In this document: one piece after another, positions 38,087 to 46,505 of the stretch
Layout of the letters: each line of letters opens with the position of its first letter
How positions within the stretch are numbered: the stretch's first letter is position 1
NCBI RefSeq assembly: GCF_004803505.1
Contig: NZ_SSWH01000013.1
Span: forward strand, 1 to 64,000
Direction of reading: 5' to 3'
DNA length: 64,000 nucleotides
DNA from: Arthrobacter echini
Lineage (GTDB): Bacteria > Actinomycetota > Actinomycetes > Actinomycetales > Micrococcaceae
Translations under genes and position numbers: made by a program
Notes under the pieces: generated by a model
The model's input: the letters and a program-made list of their open reading frames with translations, nothing else
What the model was told of the DNA's origin: nothing
The model's database searches: none

Positions 38087-38790
38087 TACAGTGCGCCGTC
38101 GGGGACGTCGAGGATCTGGGTGATACGCACGGCGTAGTCCTGGTCGACGACGACGACCTCGCCGTGTGCGACGACGCGGCCGTTGAGCAGCACGTCCGCG
38201 GGGGCCCCGGCGGAACGGTCGAGTTCGATCACCGCACCCGGTTCGAGGTCGAGAACATCGCGAACGGACATCCGCGTGCGGCCGATCTCCACCGTCATGG
38301 CCATCTCCACGTTGCTGATGCGCCCGAGATTGGCAGCACCGGAGGAGCCGGAGGACCGTCGCGGTGCCGCCCCTGGCCGGGCTCCGCGCAGACGTACCGC
38401 GAACCAGCCGACCGTGCCGGAGTGTCCTGCCAGCCGGAACACCGAGGTTTCCGCGTCATGGAAGAGGCCGGCCGCGTCCTGGACCGCGGGGCTGCCGAGC
38501 ACGCCGTCCCCGAGTGCGGCCGACGCGGCTTCGAGCGCCGGCATCAGCACATCAGCGGGTGAGACCAGGGAGGACGGCGTCCCGGCGGCTGCTGCAAGGG
38601 GCTGGGTGTCGAGCAGGACGACGGCGAGGTCCGCCGATACGGCTCCCACGAAGGAGGCCACGACGGCCTCGGACACTCGTCCTTCGGGCAGTTCCGCGGA
38701 GCTGCCCGACTCGGCCGTCACGGGTCCGGCAAGCGGCAGGCGTGCTGCGAGGGCTGCTGCGGCCTCGTGCTCGGCGGTGGTGGTGTTCAT
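38086..38790 (-). CDS. fliN: Flagellar C-ring protein FliN (FliY-like length)
   Basis: 234 residues. The SpoA domain is at about 150-234 (MAMTVEIGRTRMSVRDVLDL, VVAHGEVVVVDQDYAVRITQI). The first 140 residues form an extra domain with alternating helices and strands, reminiscent of the phosphatase-like N-domain of FliY but with no CheC motif I can point to. Overlaps fliM by ATGA. Confidence 0.9.
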   Translation of the reverse strand: MNTTTAEHEAAAALAARLPLAGPVTAESGSSAELPEGRVSEAVVASFVGAVSADLAVVLLDTQPLAAAAGTPSSLVSPADVLMPALEAASAALGDGVLGSPAVQDAAGLFHDAETSVFRLAGHSGTVGWFAVRLRGARPGAAPRRSSGSSGAANLGRISNVEMAMTVEIGRTRMSVRDVLDLEPGAVIELDRSAGAPADVLLNGRVVAHGEVVVVDQDYAVRITQILDVPDGAL

Positions 38791-39698
38791 GATGCGGTGT
38801 TCTCCTCGGTGGTCACTACTACACAGGCGAGACGGGACCCGTTCTGGCCCAGGGCCGCCTCACCGAGTCGCTGCCCGTTGACGGCGAGCTCGAAGGGCCG
38901 GTGCTGCGGGTGCGGCAGCTTCAGCACATCGCCCACCTCCAGATCGAGGATGCGCGAGGGCAGGATCGTCAGGGCGGCGAGCTGGACGGCGACGTCGACC
39001 GGGACGTGCGCCACCTGCTGCTCGATCCGTTCGCGGGCGTCGTCCCCGATGGCCGTGGGGTTCGCGTCGCCGAGCTGACCGAGCAGCAGTTGCGCGGGAA
39101 TGGCGACGGTGGCGGGACAGGAGCGCTCGCCGACGCGGATGTCGAAGGTGCCCACGATCATGAGCTCGGTGGTCGCCGCAGCCTGCGCGAACTGGGAGTT
39201 GTACTGGATCGAATCGATGCTCAGCTGCTGCGTCAGCACCGACCCCAGCGAATAGTGCAGCCCCTCCAGGGCATCGTCCATGAGGCGCCGGATGAGCGCC
39301 TGCTCTATCTGGGTGAATTTACGCTCGCCCGGTGGAACCGTGCCGTGACCGCCGAGCATCGAGTCCACCCAGAACAGGGCTGCTGAGGCCGGGAACTGGA
39401 TCACGGCCTTGTTCGACTGGTCGGGGATGGCGCACAGGACCATCGCCGTCGTCGGTGGCAGGGAGGCTGCGTACTCGTCGTAGGTGTGCATGAGGACCTG
39501 CTCGCTCGTCACCTGGGAGATCACGCGGACCTTCGCGGTCAGTTGCGTACCCCACTGGCGCGCGAACGTCTCGAACGCCAGTTCGAGGACGCGCGAGTGC
39601 TCACGAGCAAGAGTGGTGGGCCGGCGGAAATCGTAGACATCCACCGTCCTGGCGGCGCCCGAGGGCGCGCCAGGAGAAAGTTGTTCCTGGACCGTCAC
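38787..39698 (-). CDS. fliM: Flagellar switch protein FliM
   Basis: 303 residues from the GTG at 39698. Middle domain with VYDFRRPTTLAREHSRVLE and YDEYAASLPPTTAMVL; C-terminal SpoA domain about 220-300. The N-terminal CheY-binding peptide (EIDxLL type) is absent: the protein begins VTVQEQLSPGAPSG. The chosen start is 8 nt after a sigma-28-like -10, implying a leaderless mRNA; a GTG nine codons upstream lies inside that promoter. Confidence 0.9.
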   Translation of the reverse strand: MTVQEQLSPGAPSGAARTVDVYDFRRPTTLAREHSRVLELAFETFARQWGTQLTAKVRVISQVTSEQVLMHTYDEYAASLPPTTAMVLCAIPDQSNKAVIQFPASAALFWVDSMLGGHGTVPPGERKFTQIEQALIRRLMDDALEGLHYSLGSVLTQQLSIDSIQYNSQFAQAAATTELMIVGTFDIRVGERSCPATVAIPAQLLLGQLGDANPTAIGDDARERIEQQVAHVPVDVAVQLAALTILPSRILDLEVGDVLKLPHPQHRPFELAVNGQRLGEAALGQNGSRLACVVVTTEENTAS

Positions 39699-39706
39699 GC
39701 AGTCGA

Positions 39707-39733
39707 CTATCGGACGACGCCGCACCGGTGTTA
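39707..39733 (-). promoter_or_regulatory. Sigma-28-like promoter of fliM
   Basis: TAAC (39733-39730), 15 bp, TCCGATAG (39714-39707), ending 8 nt before the fliM GTG. Same arrangement as in front of flagellin. Confidence 0.7.
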
Positions 39734-39738
39734 GTGGA

Positions 39739-40665
39739 TCACGTGCCGCCGGCGATGTCCGGGATCAGCGAACGGACGCTCTCGGGCTCGTCGGAGTGGA
39801 TCACGATGTCGACGCGCCGGTTGAGCTCGAGCTCGGCCTCGGTGTCGCCCGGGGCCAGCGGCCTCGATTCGCCGTAGCCGATGGCCGACAGGCGTGGAGC
39901 CGGGACTCCTCCGGAGTCAATCAGGTGCCGGACGACGTTCACCGCCCGCTCGGTGGACAGTTCCCAGTCCAGCGGTCTCGGGACGGACTCGGGCAGGCGC
40001 GCGGTGTGGCCCTCGACCCCCACCTCGTTGGGGATGGAGGCCAGGATGGGTCCCACCACCTCGAGGACACGGAGGGTCTGCTCGGTCAGCTGGGCGCTGT
40101 CCGGCAGGAAGAAGGTCTCGGAGCTCACCAGGCGAATGGTCAGACCCCGTTCGTCGATGACGTAGCGGACCGCCTCGTCGAGCTCACGAGAGCTCAGCTC
40201 GCGGTCGAGCCGCTCCTGCAGCGCGCGCAGCGACTCGACCTCGGCGACCGCCCGCTCGCGGTCTGTAGCCTGCTCTGCCGCGTCGCCCCCCGTGGACGGC
40301 GAGGGTGACGGCGTCGGTGCAGCGACCTCGGCGGCGCCCGGCTCCTCCTTCTGCGTCTCGGCGTCCGCGTCGACGAGAGCGGCTCCACCGGTGAACGACT
40401 CGCCCTCCTCATTGATGTGCTGCGCCGGGACGACGGTTCCTTCCGCCGTGTCGACCGTGGCCGACTGCACTGAGCCGAAACCGGTGGCGAGCGAGACGCG
40501 CAGCTTCTCGAACTTCTGCTGATCCACCGAGGACATGGCGTAGAGCACGATGAACATGCACATCAGGACGGTCACCATGTCCATGTAGGACGCCATCCAG
40601 CGTTCGTCCGGGTGGTCCTCCCCGTGATCCTCGCCGCCGCGCTTACGACGCGGTCTCCGGCTCAC
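39739..40665 (-). CDS. motB: Flagellar motor stator protein MotB
   Basis: 308 residues from GTG overlapping the motA stop. Single membrane helix with the proton-binding Asp in SYMDMVTVLMCMFIVLYAM, a plug/linker region rich in Thr/Pro/Ser, and an OmpA-like peptidoglycan-binding domain (about 185-300) with VGVEGHTARLPES and LSAIGYGESRP. Confidence 0.93.
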   Translation of the reverse strand: MSRRPRRKRGGEDHGEDHPDERWMASYMDMVTVLMCMFIVLYAMSSVDQQKFEKLRVSLATGFGSVQSATVDTAEGTVVPAQHINEEGESFTGGAALVDADAETQKEEPGAAEVAAPTPSPSPSTGGDAAEQATDRERAVAEVESLRALQERLDRELSSRELDEAVRYVIDERGLTIRLVSSETFFLPDSAQLTEQTLRVLEVVGPILASIPNEVGVEGHTARLPESVPRPLDWELSTERAVNVVRHLIDSGGVPAPRLSAIGYGESRPLAPGDTEAELELNRRVDIVIHSDEPESVRSLIPDIAGGT

Positions 40666-41507
40666 GCTGCGGCCCGGCCCTGGGAGCCGGGGTCCTCGGC
40701 GACGTCGTCCCCTGTGCCTTTCGCCTTGCCCTCCTTGGCCGATTTGCCGCCCTTGCCCTGCGCGTGCTGCGGCACCATGGCCTTCAGCCGCTCGCCGAGC
40801 AGGCGCGGCTGACTGCCCGCCTGCACAGCGAGGACACCCTCCATGAGCAGGGTCATTCTGGCGGTCTCCAGCTCACCGAGACGCTTGATGCGGGTCCCGA
40901 GGGGCAGCCAGAGGAAGTTCGCCGAGAGCAGCCCCCAGAGGGTCGCCACGAACGCCGTCGCGATCATGGGTCCGAGTTCGTCGGGGCTGGAGAGGTTCTC
41001 GAGGACGTGGGTCAGCGAGACGACGGTACCGATGATGCCGACGGTGGGCGCATAACCGCCGAGGCCGGCGAAGAACTTCGAGGCCGTCCGGTTGGTCTGG
41101 GCAGAGGACTCGATCTCGTCCTCCAGCATCTCCCGCAGTTCCTCGCCGTCGGTGCCATCGGCGATGTTCTGCAGGGCGCCGCGCAGGAACGGGTCGCTCA
41201 CGGTGTTGGCCTCTTCCTCGAGCGCGAGCAGACCCTCGCTCCGGGCCTTCTCGGCAAGGACCACGACGCTGTCGATCGTGTCCTGGGGAGGAGTGCTCCT
41301 GCCCAGCAGTGCCGGGAGTACGGACTTGGCAGCCACGAGGAAGTCCTTCAGGGTGCCGCCCGCGATACCGACGGCCAGTGTTGCCCCGAACACCAGCACC
41401 ATGGGTGCCGGCAGGAGCAGTGCCCCGACGTGCGCACCCTCCAGGGTGATCATCGCGTAGAGGGCGCCGAACGCGATGAGTATGCCGGCGAGAGTTGCGG
41501 GATCCAT
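40662..41507 (-). CDS. motA: Flagellar motor stator protein MotA
   Basis: 281 residues, four membrane helices. Cytoplasmic loop with charged residues (LAEKARSEGLLALEEEANTV, DPFLRGALQNIADG) and the conserved GGYAPTVGIIGTVVSLTHVL preceding helices 3-4. Starts on the flbD stop (TGATG). Confidence 0.93.
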   Translation of the reverse strand: MDPATLAGILIAFGALYAMITLEGAHVGALLLPAPMVLVFGATLAVGIAGGTLKDFLVAAKSVLPALLGRSTPPQDTIDSVVVLAEKARSEGLLALEEEANTVSDPFLRGALQNIADGTDGEELREMLEDEIESSAQTNRTASKFFAGLGGYAPTVGIIGTVVSLTHVLENLSSPDELGPMIATAFVATLWGLLSANFLWLPLGTRIKRLGELETARMTLLMEGVLAVQAGSQPRLLGERLKAMVPQHAQGKGGKSAKEGKAKGTGDDVAEDPGSQGRAAA

Positions 41508-41860
41508 CAGGTGTTCCTCGGTCGAAACGGGACGGGTGCGGTGGCACCGCGATCATCGGGTGGCTCAGCGGAGGCTTGATCCGGACCGGCGCCACGGACC
41601 ACACCGAGGGAACGCTGGGCCGTGTGGTCCCCGGTAGCGGCCGGATCGCCCGTATCGTCCGGAGCCACGAAGCGGGCGAGGGAGACGATGCGTGCGCGAT
41701 AGGCCGCGATCAGGTCGATCACCTCGTGAAGGGACTCGGTGACGATGTATTTCGCACCGTCGGCCATGACCAGGGTGGTGTCCGGATTCTCATGGATGCG
41801 TTCGATGAGATCGGGATTCACCGCGAACTGGCTTTCGTTGAGCCGGGTCACCACGATCAT
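41507..41860 (-). CDS. flbD: FlbD/SwrD family flagellar protein
   Basis: 117 residues. The first 60 match the small FlbD/SwrD family: MIVVTRLNESQFAVNPDLIE, TTLVMADGAKYIVTES. In Bacillus the homologue boosts motor power. The C-terminal 55 residues are a disordered-looking extension. First gene of a unit running into motA-motB. Confidence 0.85.
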   Translation of the reverse strand: MIVVTRLNESQFAVNPDLIERIHENPDTTLVMADGAKYIVTESLHEVIDLIAAYRARIVSLARFVAPDDTGDPAATGDHTAQRSLGVVRGAGPDQASAEPPDDRGATAPVPFRPRNT

Positions 41861-41878
41861 CGGACATCCTGGAGTCGG

Positions 41879-41897
41879 GACGCCCCGGCGGGGCGTC
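41879..41897 (-). other. Hairpin in the flbD leader
   Basis: Perfect 8-bp GC stem GACGCCCC/GGGGCGTC with loop GGC. It lies just downstream of the putative start point of the flbD transcript, so it is either a 5'-end stabilising hairpin or a second terminator for flgE. Confidence 0.5.
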
Positions 41898-41906
41898 TTC
41901 CCCTGA

Positions 41907-41934
41907 CTGTCGGCCGGTGAGTGCCGGTTCGTAA
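41907..41934 (-). promoter_or_regulatory. Sigma-28-like promoter of flbD-motA-motB
   Basis: TTAC (41934-41931), 16 bp, GCCGACAG (41914-41907): one base from the GCCGATAG of the other flagellar promoters. It lies between the flgE terminator and flbD. Confidence 0.5.
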
Positions 41935-41952
41935 GGGCCGGCGGCGCGGGTT

Positions 41953-41979
41953 GGCCCCTGTCCCGGCGGGACAGGGGCC
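41953..41979 (-). terminator. Terminator after flgE
   Basis: Perfect 12-bp stem (41953-41964 with 41968-41979), 3-nt loop, starting 12 nt after the flgE stop. Confidence 0.8.
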
Positions 41980-41991
41980 CTCGAGGCCGGA

Positions 41992-43164
41992 TCAGCGCTT
42001 GAGGTTGGCGAGCTCCTGCAGCACCTCGTCCGACGTGGTGATGATGCGCGCGTTGGCCTGGAAGCCGCGCTGCGCCACGATCAGGTTCGTGAACTCCTGC
42101 GAGAGGTCCACGTTGGACATCTCGAGTGTGCCGCCGTCGAGCGATCCCAGCCCGTTGGAACCTGCGGAACCCACGTCGGCGGCTCCCGAGTTCCCTGTGG
42201 CCCGATAGGACGATCCACCGGCCTTCTCCAGACCGGCCGGATTCACGAACCCGGCGAGCGCGACGCGCCCCAGGTCCTGACGGCCACCGTTGCTGAAGGC
42301 GCCGATCAGGGTGCCGTCCGCGCCGACCGTGAAGGACTCCAGCGTCCCGGCCGTGCGGCCGTTGCGTTCGGAGATGGATACGGTCCTCAGCTCGGCGAAC
42401 CCCGTGACGCCCGAGAGGTCCACCGCGATCCCCCCTACCGTGACCGAGGATCCTGCGGCGGCCCGGCCGTTCGGCAGCACGAGCACCGTGGTACCGGCCG
42501 CGCCGTTCGCGTCGCGCGCGGCGACGTTCCAGCCCGCGCCCGTGCGCGTGAAGGTCAGCGTCAGATCACGAGCGGTGCCATCGGCGCCGTACACCTCCGT
42601 CTCCTGCAGGATCTGGGTGCCGACGGCGACGTCGGAGGGCAGGTTGCCGGTCACGCGGGCCGTCGTCGTGGCCTGCGCCGGAGAGAGAGCACCCCTGGGT
42701 GTGCGCAGATCTCCCACGGCCGCACCCTGCTGGACCACTCCGTTGACGGCCGGCCAGCCCTGCACGAGGGCGCCGTCAGGTGTGACGAGGCGACCATCGG
42801 CGTCGGACGAGAAGGCCCCGGCCCTCGTGTAGAGGGTTTGTCCCCCCTGGCGTGTGATGAAGAACCCGTCGCCGGCGATCCTCATGTCGGTGGCGCGACC
42901 GGTGGCCTGGGCCGAGCCCTGGGAGAAGTTGGTGACCACACCGGCGACCTGCACGCCGAGACCCACCTGGGCGGGGTTCGTCCCGCCCAGAGCCTCCTGC
43001 GGTGCCCCCGCGCCCTGGGTCAGTTGCGACAGCGTGTCCTGGAACTGTGTGGCGGAGGCCTTGAAGCCCGTGGTGTTGACGTTGGCGATGTTGTTGCCGG
43101 TGACATCGAGCATGGTCTGGTGGGAGCGCAGACCCGAGATGCCGGAGTAGAGCGAGCGAAGCAT
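41992..43164 (-). CDS. flgE: Flagellar hook protein FlgE
   Basis: 390 residues from the ATG of MLRSLYSGISGLRSHQTMLD (GAAAGG about 9 nt upstream). N-terminal rod/hook motif NNIANVNTTGFKA and C-terminal SNVDLSQEFTNLIVAQRGFQ are diagnostic. The length fits a hook protein rather than a rod protein. The open frame upstream of the start overlaps the flgD end and lacks similarity. Confidence 0.93.
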   Translation of the reverse strand: MLRSLYSGISGLRSHQTMLDVTGNNIANVNTTGFKASATQFQDTLSQLTQGAGAPQEALGGTNPAQVGLGVQVAGVVTNFSQGSAQATGRATDMRIAGDGFFITRQGGQTLYTRAGAFSSDADGRLVTPDGALVQGWPAVNGVVQQGAAVGDLRTPRGALSPAQATTTARVTGNLPSDVAVGTQILQETEVYGADGTARDLTLTFTRTGAGWNVAARDANGAAGTTVLVLPNGRAAAGSSVTVGGIAVDLSGVTGFAELRTVSISERNGRTAGTLESFTVGADGTLIGAFSNGGRQDLGRVALAGFVNPAGLEKAGGSSYRATGNSGAADVGSAGSNGLGSLDGGTLEMSNVDLSQEFTNLIVAQRGFQANARIITTSDEVLQELANLKR

Positions 43165-43228
43165 GATGATGCCTTTCGGTGCGGGAGGGATGGAGCGGGA
43201 TCGGGTGAGGAACGTGGTGTCAGACGAT

Positions 43229-43654
43229 TCAGGTCGGTGGCATGGGGGCTCCGACGCCGGAGACGAGATCGAGGGGGATGCTCTTGCCACCGATCATCAC
43301 GGTGGGAACCGGGCCACTGTAGGAGACGGCGGTTGCGAGGCCCTGCGCCTCGACGCCGTCCGCACCCGTGTAGGAGATCTCGTTGCCGATGAGGGCGGCA
43401 GCGGAGGACCGCATCTGGAGGTGGAAGTTCTCCTCGCTGAGAGCGGTCATCCGGGTGATCTTCTCCATCATGGCCAGCTCCGTGGTCTGGGAGATCATCT
43501 GGTTGGTGTCCATGGGCGCACTGGGGTCCTGGTTGCGGAGCTGGTTCACCAGCAGCGACATGAAGACCTCTGAGTCCATGGCCTGCTTCCGGGTTCCGGC
43601 AGCTGGTGTCACCGTGGGTGCGAAGGTCGCGGACGCGACCGGGTCGATGGGCAT
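43229..43654 (-). CDS. flgD: Flagellar hook-cap protein FlgD (short form)
   Basis: 141 residues. N-terminal FlgD core: SEVFMSLLVNQLRNQDPSAP, MDTNQMISQTTELAMMEKIT. Lacks most of the C-terminal FlgD domain, as in other Gram-positive short forms. Scaffold for hook polymerisation. Confidence 0.92.
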   Translation of the reverse strand: MPIDPVASATFAPTVTPAAGTRKQAMDSEVFMSLLVNQLRNQDPSAPMDTNQMISQTTELAMMEKITRMTALSEENFHLQMRSSAAALIGNEISYTGADGVEAQGLATAVSYSGPVPTVMIGGKSIPLDLVSGVGAPMPPT

Positions 43655-43669
43655 TGAAGTCCTTTCGGA

Positions 43670-45193
43670 TCAGGCGAAGAGATCGAGGGTGGTGAGGGCC
43701 GACGTCGGATGGTCCCGTGCCCGGGCCGACTCCCGGTCGGCGTCGAGAACGGCGACGAGGGCAGCTGGTCGTGCAGGTAGCCGACTCTCGGCTCGTGGAG
43801 TGTCCTGCCGGTCCCCGGGTGTCCCCGAGCCGAGGTCGAGCGAGGCGGACAGTCCGGACGAGGACGCCTCGCGTCGGAGTTCGGGCATCGATTGCCGTAG
43901 TGCCTCCCGCCCGCCGTCCGTGGTGGAGAAGAATTCGATCCTCGTTCCCTCGGCGGAGAGACTTGCACGAATCGTGATCGGCCCCAGGTCGTCCGGGGCG
44001 ACGGTGACCGTGATGACGCTGGTACCACCCGGTGCGTCTGCAACGGCCCGGGCGAGGGCGAGGACCGGGCTGCCCAGCTGGTGGGGTAGCGGAGCGACTT
44101 GCCGGGATGCGGTGTGCGCCGTGGGCGCCGTGGGTGTCGATGCAGCGTCCACCGCGGCAGTCGTCCCGGCGGTCTGGTGCACCGCGGGCACGGAGAGCTC
44201 AGTCCGGACAATGGAGGCGACCCGGGCCTCGGACGGCTCCGGTGCAGGGGGCACCACGATCTCGGTCGGACGGGGGGCCGTGGCTGCTTCTGCGTCCGGG
44301 ATGGTCCTCCCCGAGGTGCCCTGCCCGGCATCGGCCGTCGGGACGGACCGTACGGTCGCAGAGGGTACGGGCGGGGACGGCACCGGGGACAGCACCGGGG
44401 ACTCCGCCGCCGTCCGGGCTACCGGTGACGCGGTTGTGCCTCGGGAGTGATCCCCCGCAGCCGATGGGGTCAGGGCGGGTGACTCGTGGGTAGGGGGCGC
44501 CGTGGTCGGAGGTGCCTGGACCGGCGGCTCACCGGAAGGTTGCGTCCCGGTCTGTGGTGCATCGGATGTCGACAGCCCGCTCGGTGATTCCCGAGCAGTC
44601 GTCCAGGACGCCGTCGTCACAGGACACGACGAGCGGTCGGACGTCATGTCATCGGTCTGCGGTCTCGACACGTGCCCGCCGTCGTGTACTGCCCGACGCA
44701 GTTCCGTCGCCACGTCGACGGTCGTCGCGCTGTGATGGGCCGGCCCGGAGCCGGCAGCAGGCATCTCAGGCTCCTCGGGCGTCTCAGACCCTTCGCGCAC
44801 CGCCGGTGACGCTTCGATGTCACGATCGGATCCCCCGGTTTCCTGCCGTCCCTCCTCTGCCCCGGGAACAGCCGCTTCGGCGGCTGCTCCGGCGCCTTCC
44901 CCACCGCCGCTCCATCGGTCGCACGAACCGGAGGAAGGAGTCTGCAGGGCCCGCCCCGCGAAAGCGATGGGCACCGACGGGCTCGCTGCCTCCTCGGCGA
45001 AAAAAGGAGGAACCGATCCCTCCGATGCTCCGGGCACGGGTGATCGGCCTGCTCCGGACGCAGTGTGGCCGCGGAACAGCTCACCGAAGGAGGAGAGACC
45101 GGCTGTCGCGCCGCTGTCTCCCACAGGCAGACCCGCCGTCCGCAGTACGTCCCTGGGCGTGGGCGCAGCGGAAAGGCCCTGGAGGGGAGTCAT
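43670..45193 (-). CDS. fliK: Flagellar hook-length control protein FliK
   Basis: 507 residues. Long Pro/Ser/Thr-rich N-terminal ruler region; conserved FliK C-domain at about 385-480 (VITVTVAPDDLGPITIRASL, ALRQSMPELRREASSSGLSA). Measures hook length and signals FlhB. Overlaps the NlpC/P60 gene by ATGA. Confidence 0.88.
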   Translation of the reverse strand: MTPLQGLSAAPTPRDVLRTAGLPVGDSGATAGLSSFGELFRGHTASGAGRSPVPGASEGSVPPFFAEEAASPSVPIAFAGRALQTPSSGSCDRWSGGGEGAGAAAEAAVPGAEEGRQETGGSDRDIEASPAVREGSETPEEPEMPAAGSGPAHHSATTVDVATELRRAVHDGGHVSRPQTDDMTSDRSSCPVTTASWTTARESPSGLSTSDAPQTGTQPSGEPPVQAPPTTAPPTHESPALTPSAAGDHSRGTTASPVARTAAESPVLSPVPSPPVPSATVRSVPTADAGQGTSGRTIPDAEAATAPRPTEIVVPPAPEPSEARVASIVRTELSVPAVHQTAGTTAAVDAASTPTAPTAHTASRQVAPLPHQLGSPVLALARAVADAPGGTSVITVTVAPDDLGPITIRASLSAEGTRIEFFSTTDGGREALRQSMPELRREASSSGLSASLDLGSGTPGDRQDTPRAESRLPARPAALVAVLDADRESARARDHPTSALTTLDLFA

Positions 45194-46074
45194 CGCGCCA
45201 TGCTTGCGAGGAATGCGGCCTGCGTCGCGAGCGCCTCGTCCACGGCGGGGTCGAACGCCGGTGCAGCAATCCCGGCGTCGGGAAGCACAACCTCTGCTTC
45301 AGGAACCACGGGGGCCACACTCGCCGACCCCTCCGGCAGGATGCGACGGATCGTGGTGATATTCGCGTCGGTCTCCCACATGTCCCGTACTGCCACGTTG
45401 GAACCCGGCTGCGGAGCGTCGATCGCCTTGCCGTCACCGAGATACATGGAAACGTGCCCGCCGTCGAAGCTGAACAGGAGATCCCCGGGCTGCGCCTGGG
45501 AGAGTGAGGGCACGTGCGTGCCCGCGTTCATCTGGTCCCAGGTCACACGCGGGATCTGGATGCCGATGTCGGCGTAGGCCCGCTGCAGGAATCCCGAACA
45601 GTCGAGGCCCACCGCCGGATCGGTGCCTCCCCAGACATAGGGGATGCCCACGTAGGCCATGGCCGCCTCGATCACCCGTTCCGCGTCGGAGGACGCCGGC
45701 GCGGGAACGACGTCGCTCACCGGCTCGGCCGGTACCACCGGCTCCGGCGCGGGCACAGGATCGGCGGCCAGGACGGCGGGGGCGGTCGCCTCCTCGAGTG
45801 CATCGGCGAAGAGCTCCGCCGTGTCCACCGCGCCGCCCTGCGTCCCGCCGACCGACGTGCCCGACGTCGCCGGAGCGGCCGTCGCGGTGGCGGTGGTCGC
45901 CGTCGGAGAGGCAGCGGGCCGGGACGTCTCGCTCGAGGCGGTCCTGGGCGCACTGGATCCGCCGGCCTGCGTGGTGGTGGAGTTGACGGCCGCAGCACGT
46001 ACCGACGGAGCGGCGAGCAGGGTGAGGGTGGACTGGATCTGCTGGACCCGGCCCACGGCGTCGACGCCCATCAT
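45190..46074 (-). CDS. NlpC/P60 peptidoglycan hydrolase of the flagellar locus
   Basis: 294 residues. NlpC/P60 domain about 128-250: IPYVWGGTDPAVGLDCSGFL (catalytic Cys), VTWDQMNAGTHV, PGDLLFSFDGGHVSMYLGDG (His). The usual third polar residue, often His, reads Asp in KAIDAPQPG. No signal peptide is seen, so it may leave through the flagellar exporter. It sits between fliJ and fliK with overlapping starts and probably opens the wall for the rod, a job done by FlgJ elsewhere. Confidence 0.85.
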   Translation of the reverse strand: MMGVDAVGRVQQIQSTLTLLAAPSVRAAAVNSTTTQAGGSSAPRTASSETSRPAASPTATTATATAAPATSGTSVGGTQGGAVDTAELFADALEEATAPAVLAADPVPAPEPVVPAEPVSDVVPAPASSDAERVIEAAMAYVGIPYVWGGTDPAVGLDCSGFLQRAYADIGIQIPRVTWDQMNAGTHVPSLSQAQPGDLLFSFDGGHVSMYLGDGKAIDAPQPGSNVAVRDMWETDANITTIRRILPEGSASVAPVVPEAEVVLPDAGIAAPAFDPAVDEALATQAAFLASMAR

Positions 46075-46505
46075 GGCCGTACCTCCGAACCGGTGCGACG
46101 CCGGCCAGTGGTGGCGAGTTCGTCCAGAACCCGCTGCTCCGCGCCGATCACCGCCGCGGTCTCGGTGTCGCGGTGGCGCTCCTCGAGCTTCTCCAGGCCC
46201 ATGGTGGCAACGCGGGCAGCACGGTACTGGTCCTGCGCGCGGCCCTGCTCGGACTGCAGCGTGGCCTCCAGCGCCTGCAGGTCGACGAGCATGCTCCGCA
46301 CAGACGCCCTGGCTGCCGCCACCGCATACAGCGACGCCGACCCGGAGGGGCTGAGATCCGTCCCGTCGAGCGATTCGGCGACAGCCTCTGAACGGGCGCG
46401 CGAGTCCCGGAGGCGCTCGTTCGCCTGGGCCAGGGAACCTGCCGCCTGGTCCTCACGGAGCTGGCGCAGCCTCAGCAGACCTGCGAGGGAAAAGTGACGT
46501 GTCAT
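46071..46505 (-). CDS. fliJ: Flagellar export protein FliJ
   Basis: 144 residues, almost entirely an antiparallel coiled coil (FSLAGLLRLRQLREDQAAGS at the start, LEKLEERHRDTETAAVIGAE near the end). Gamma-subunit-like stalk of the export ATPase. Starts on the fliI stop (TGATG). Confidence 0.88.
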   Translation of the reverse strand: MTRHFSLAGLLRLRQLREDQAAGSLAQANERLRDSRARSEAVAESLDGTDLSPSGSASLYAVAAARASVRSMLVDLQALEATLQSEQGRAQDQYRAARVATMGLEKLEERHRDTETAAVIGAEQRVLDELATTGRRRTGSEVRP

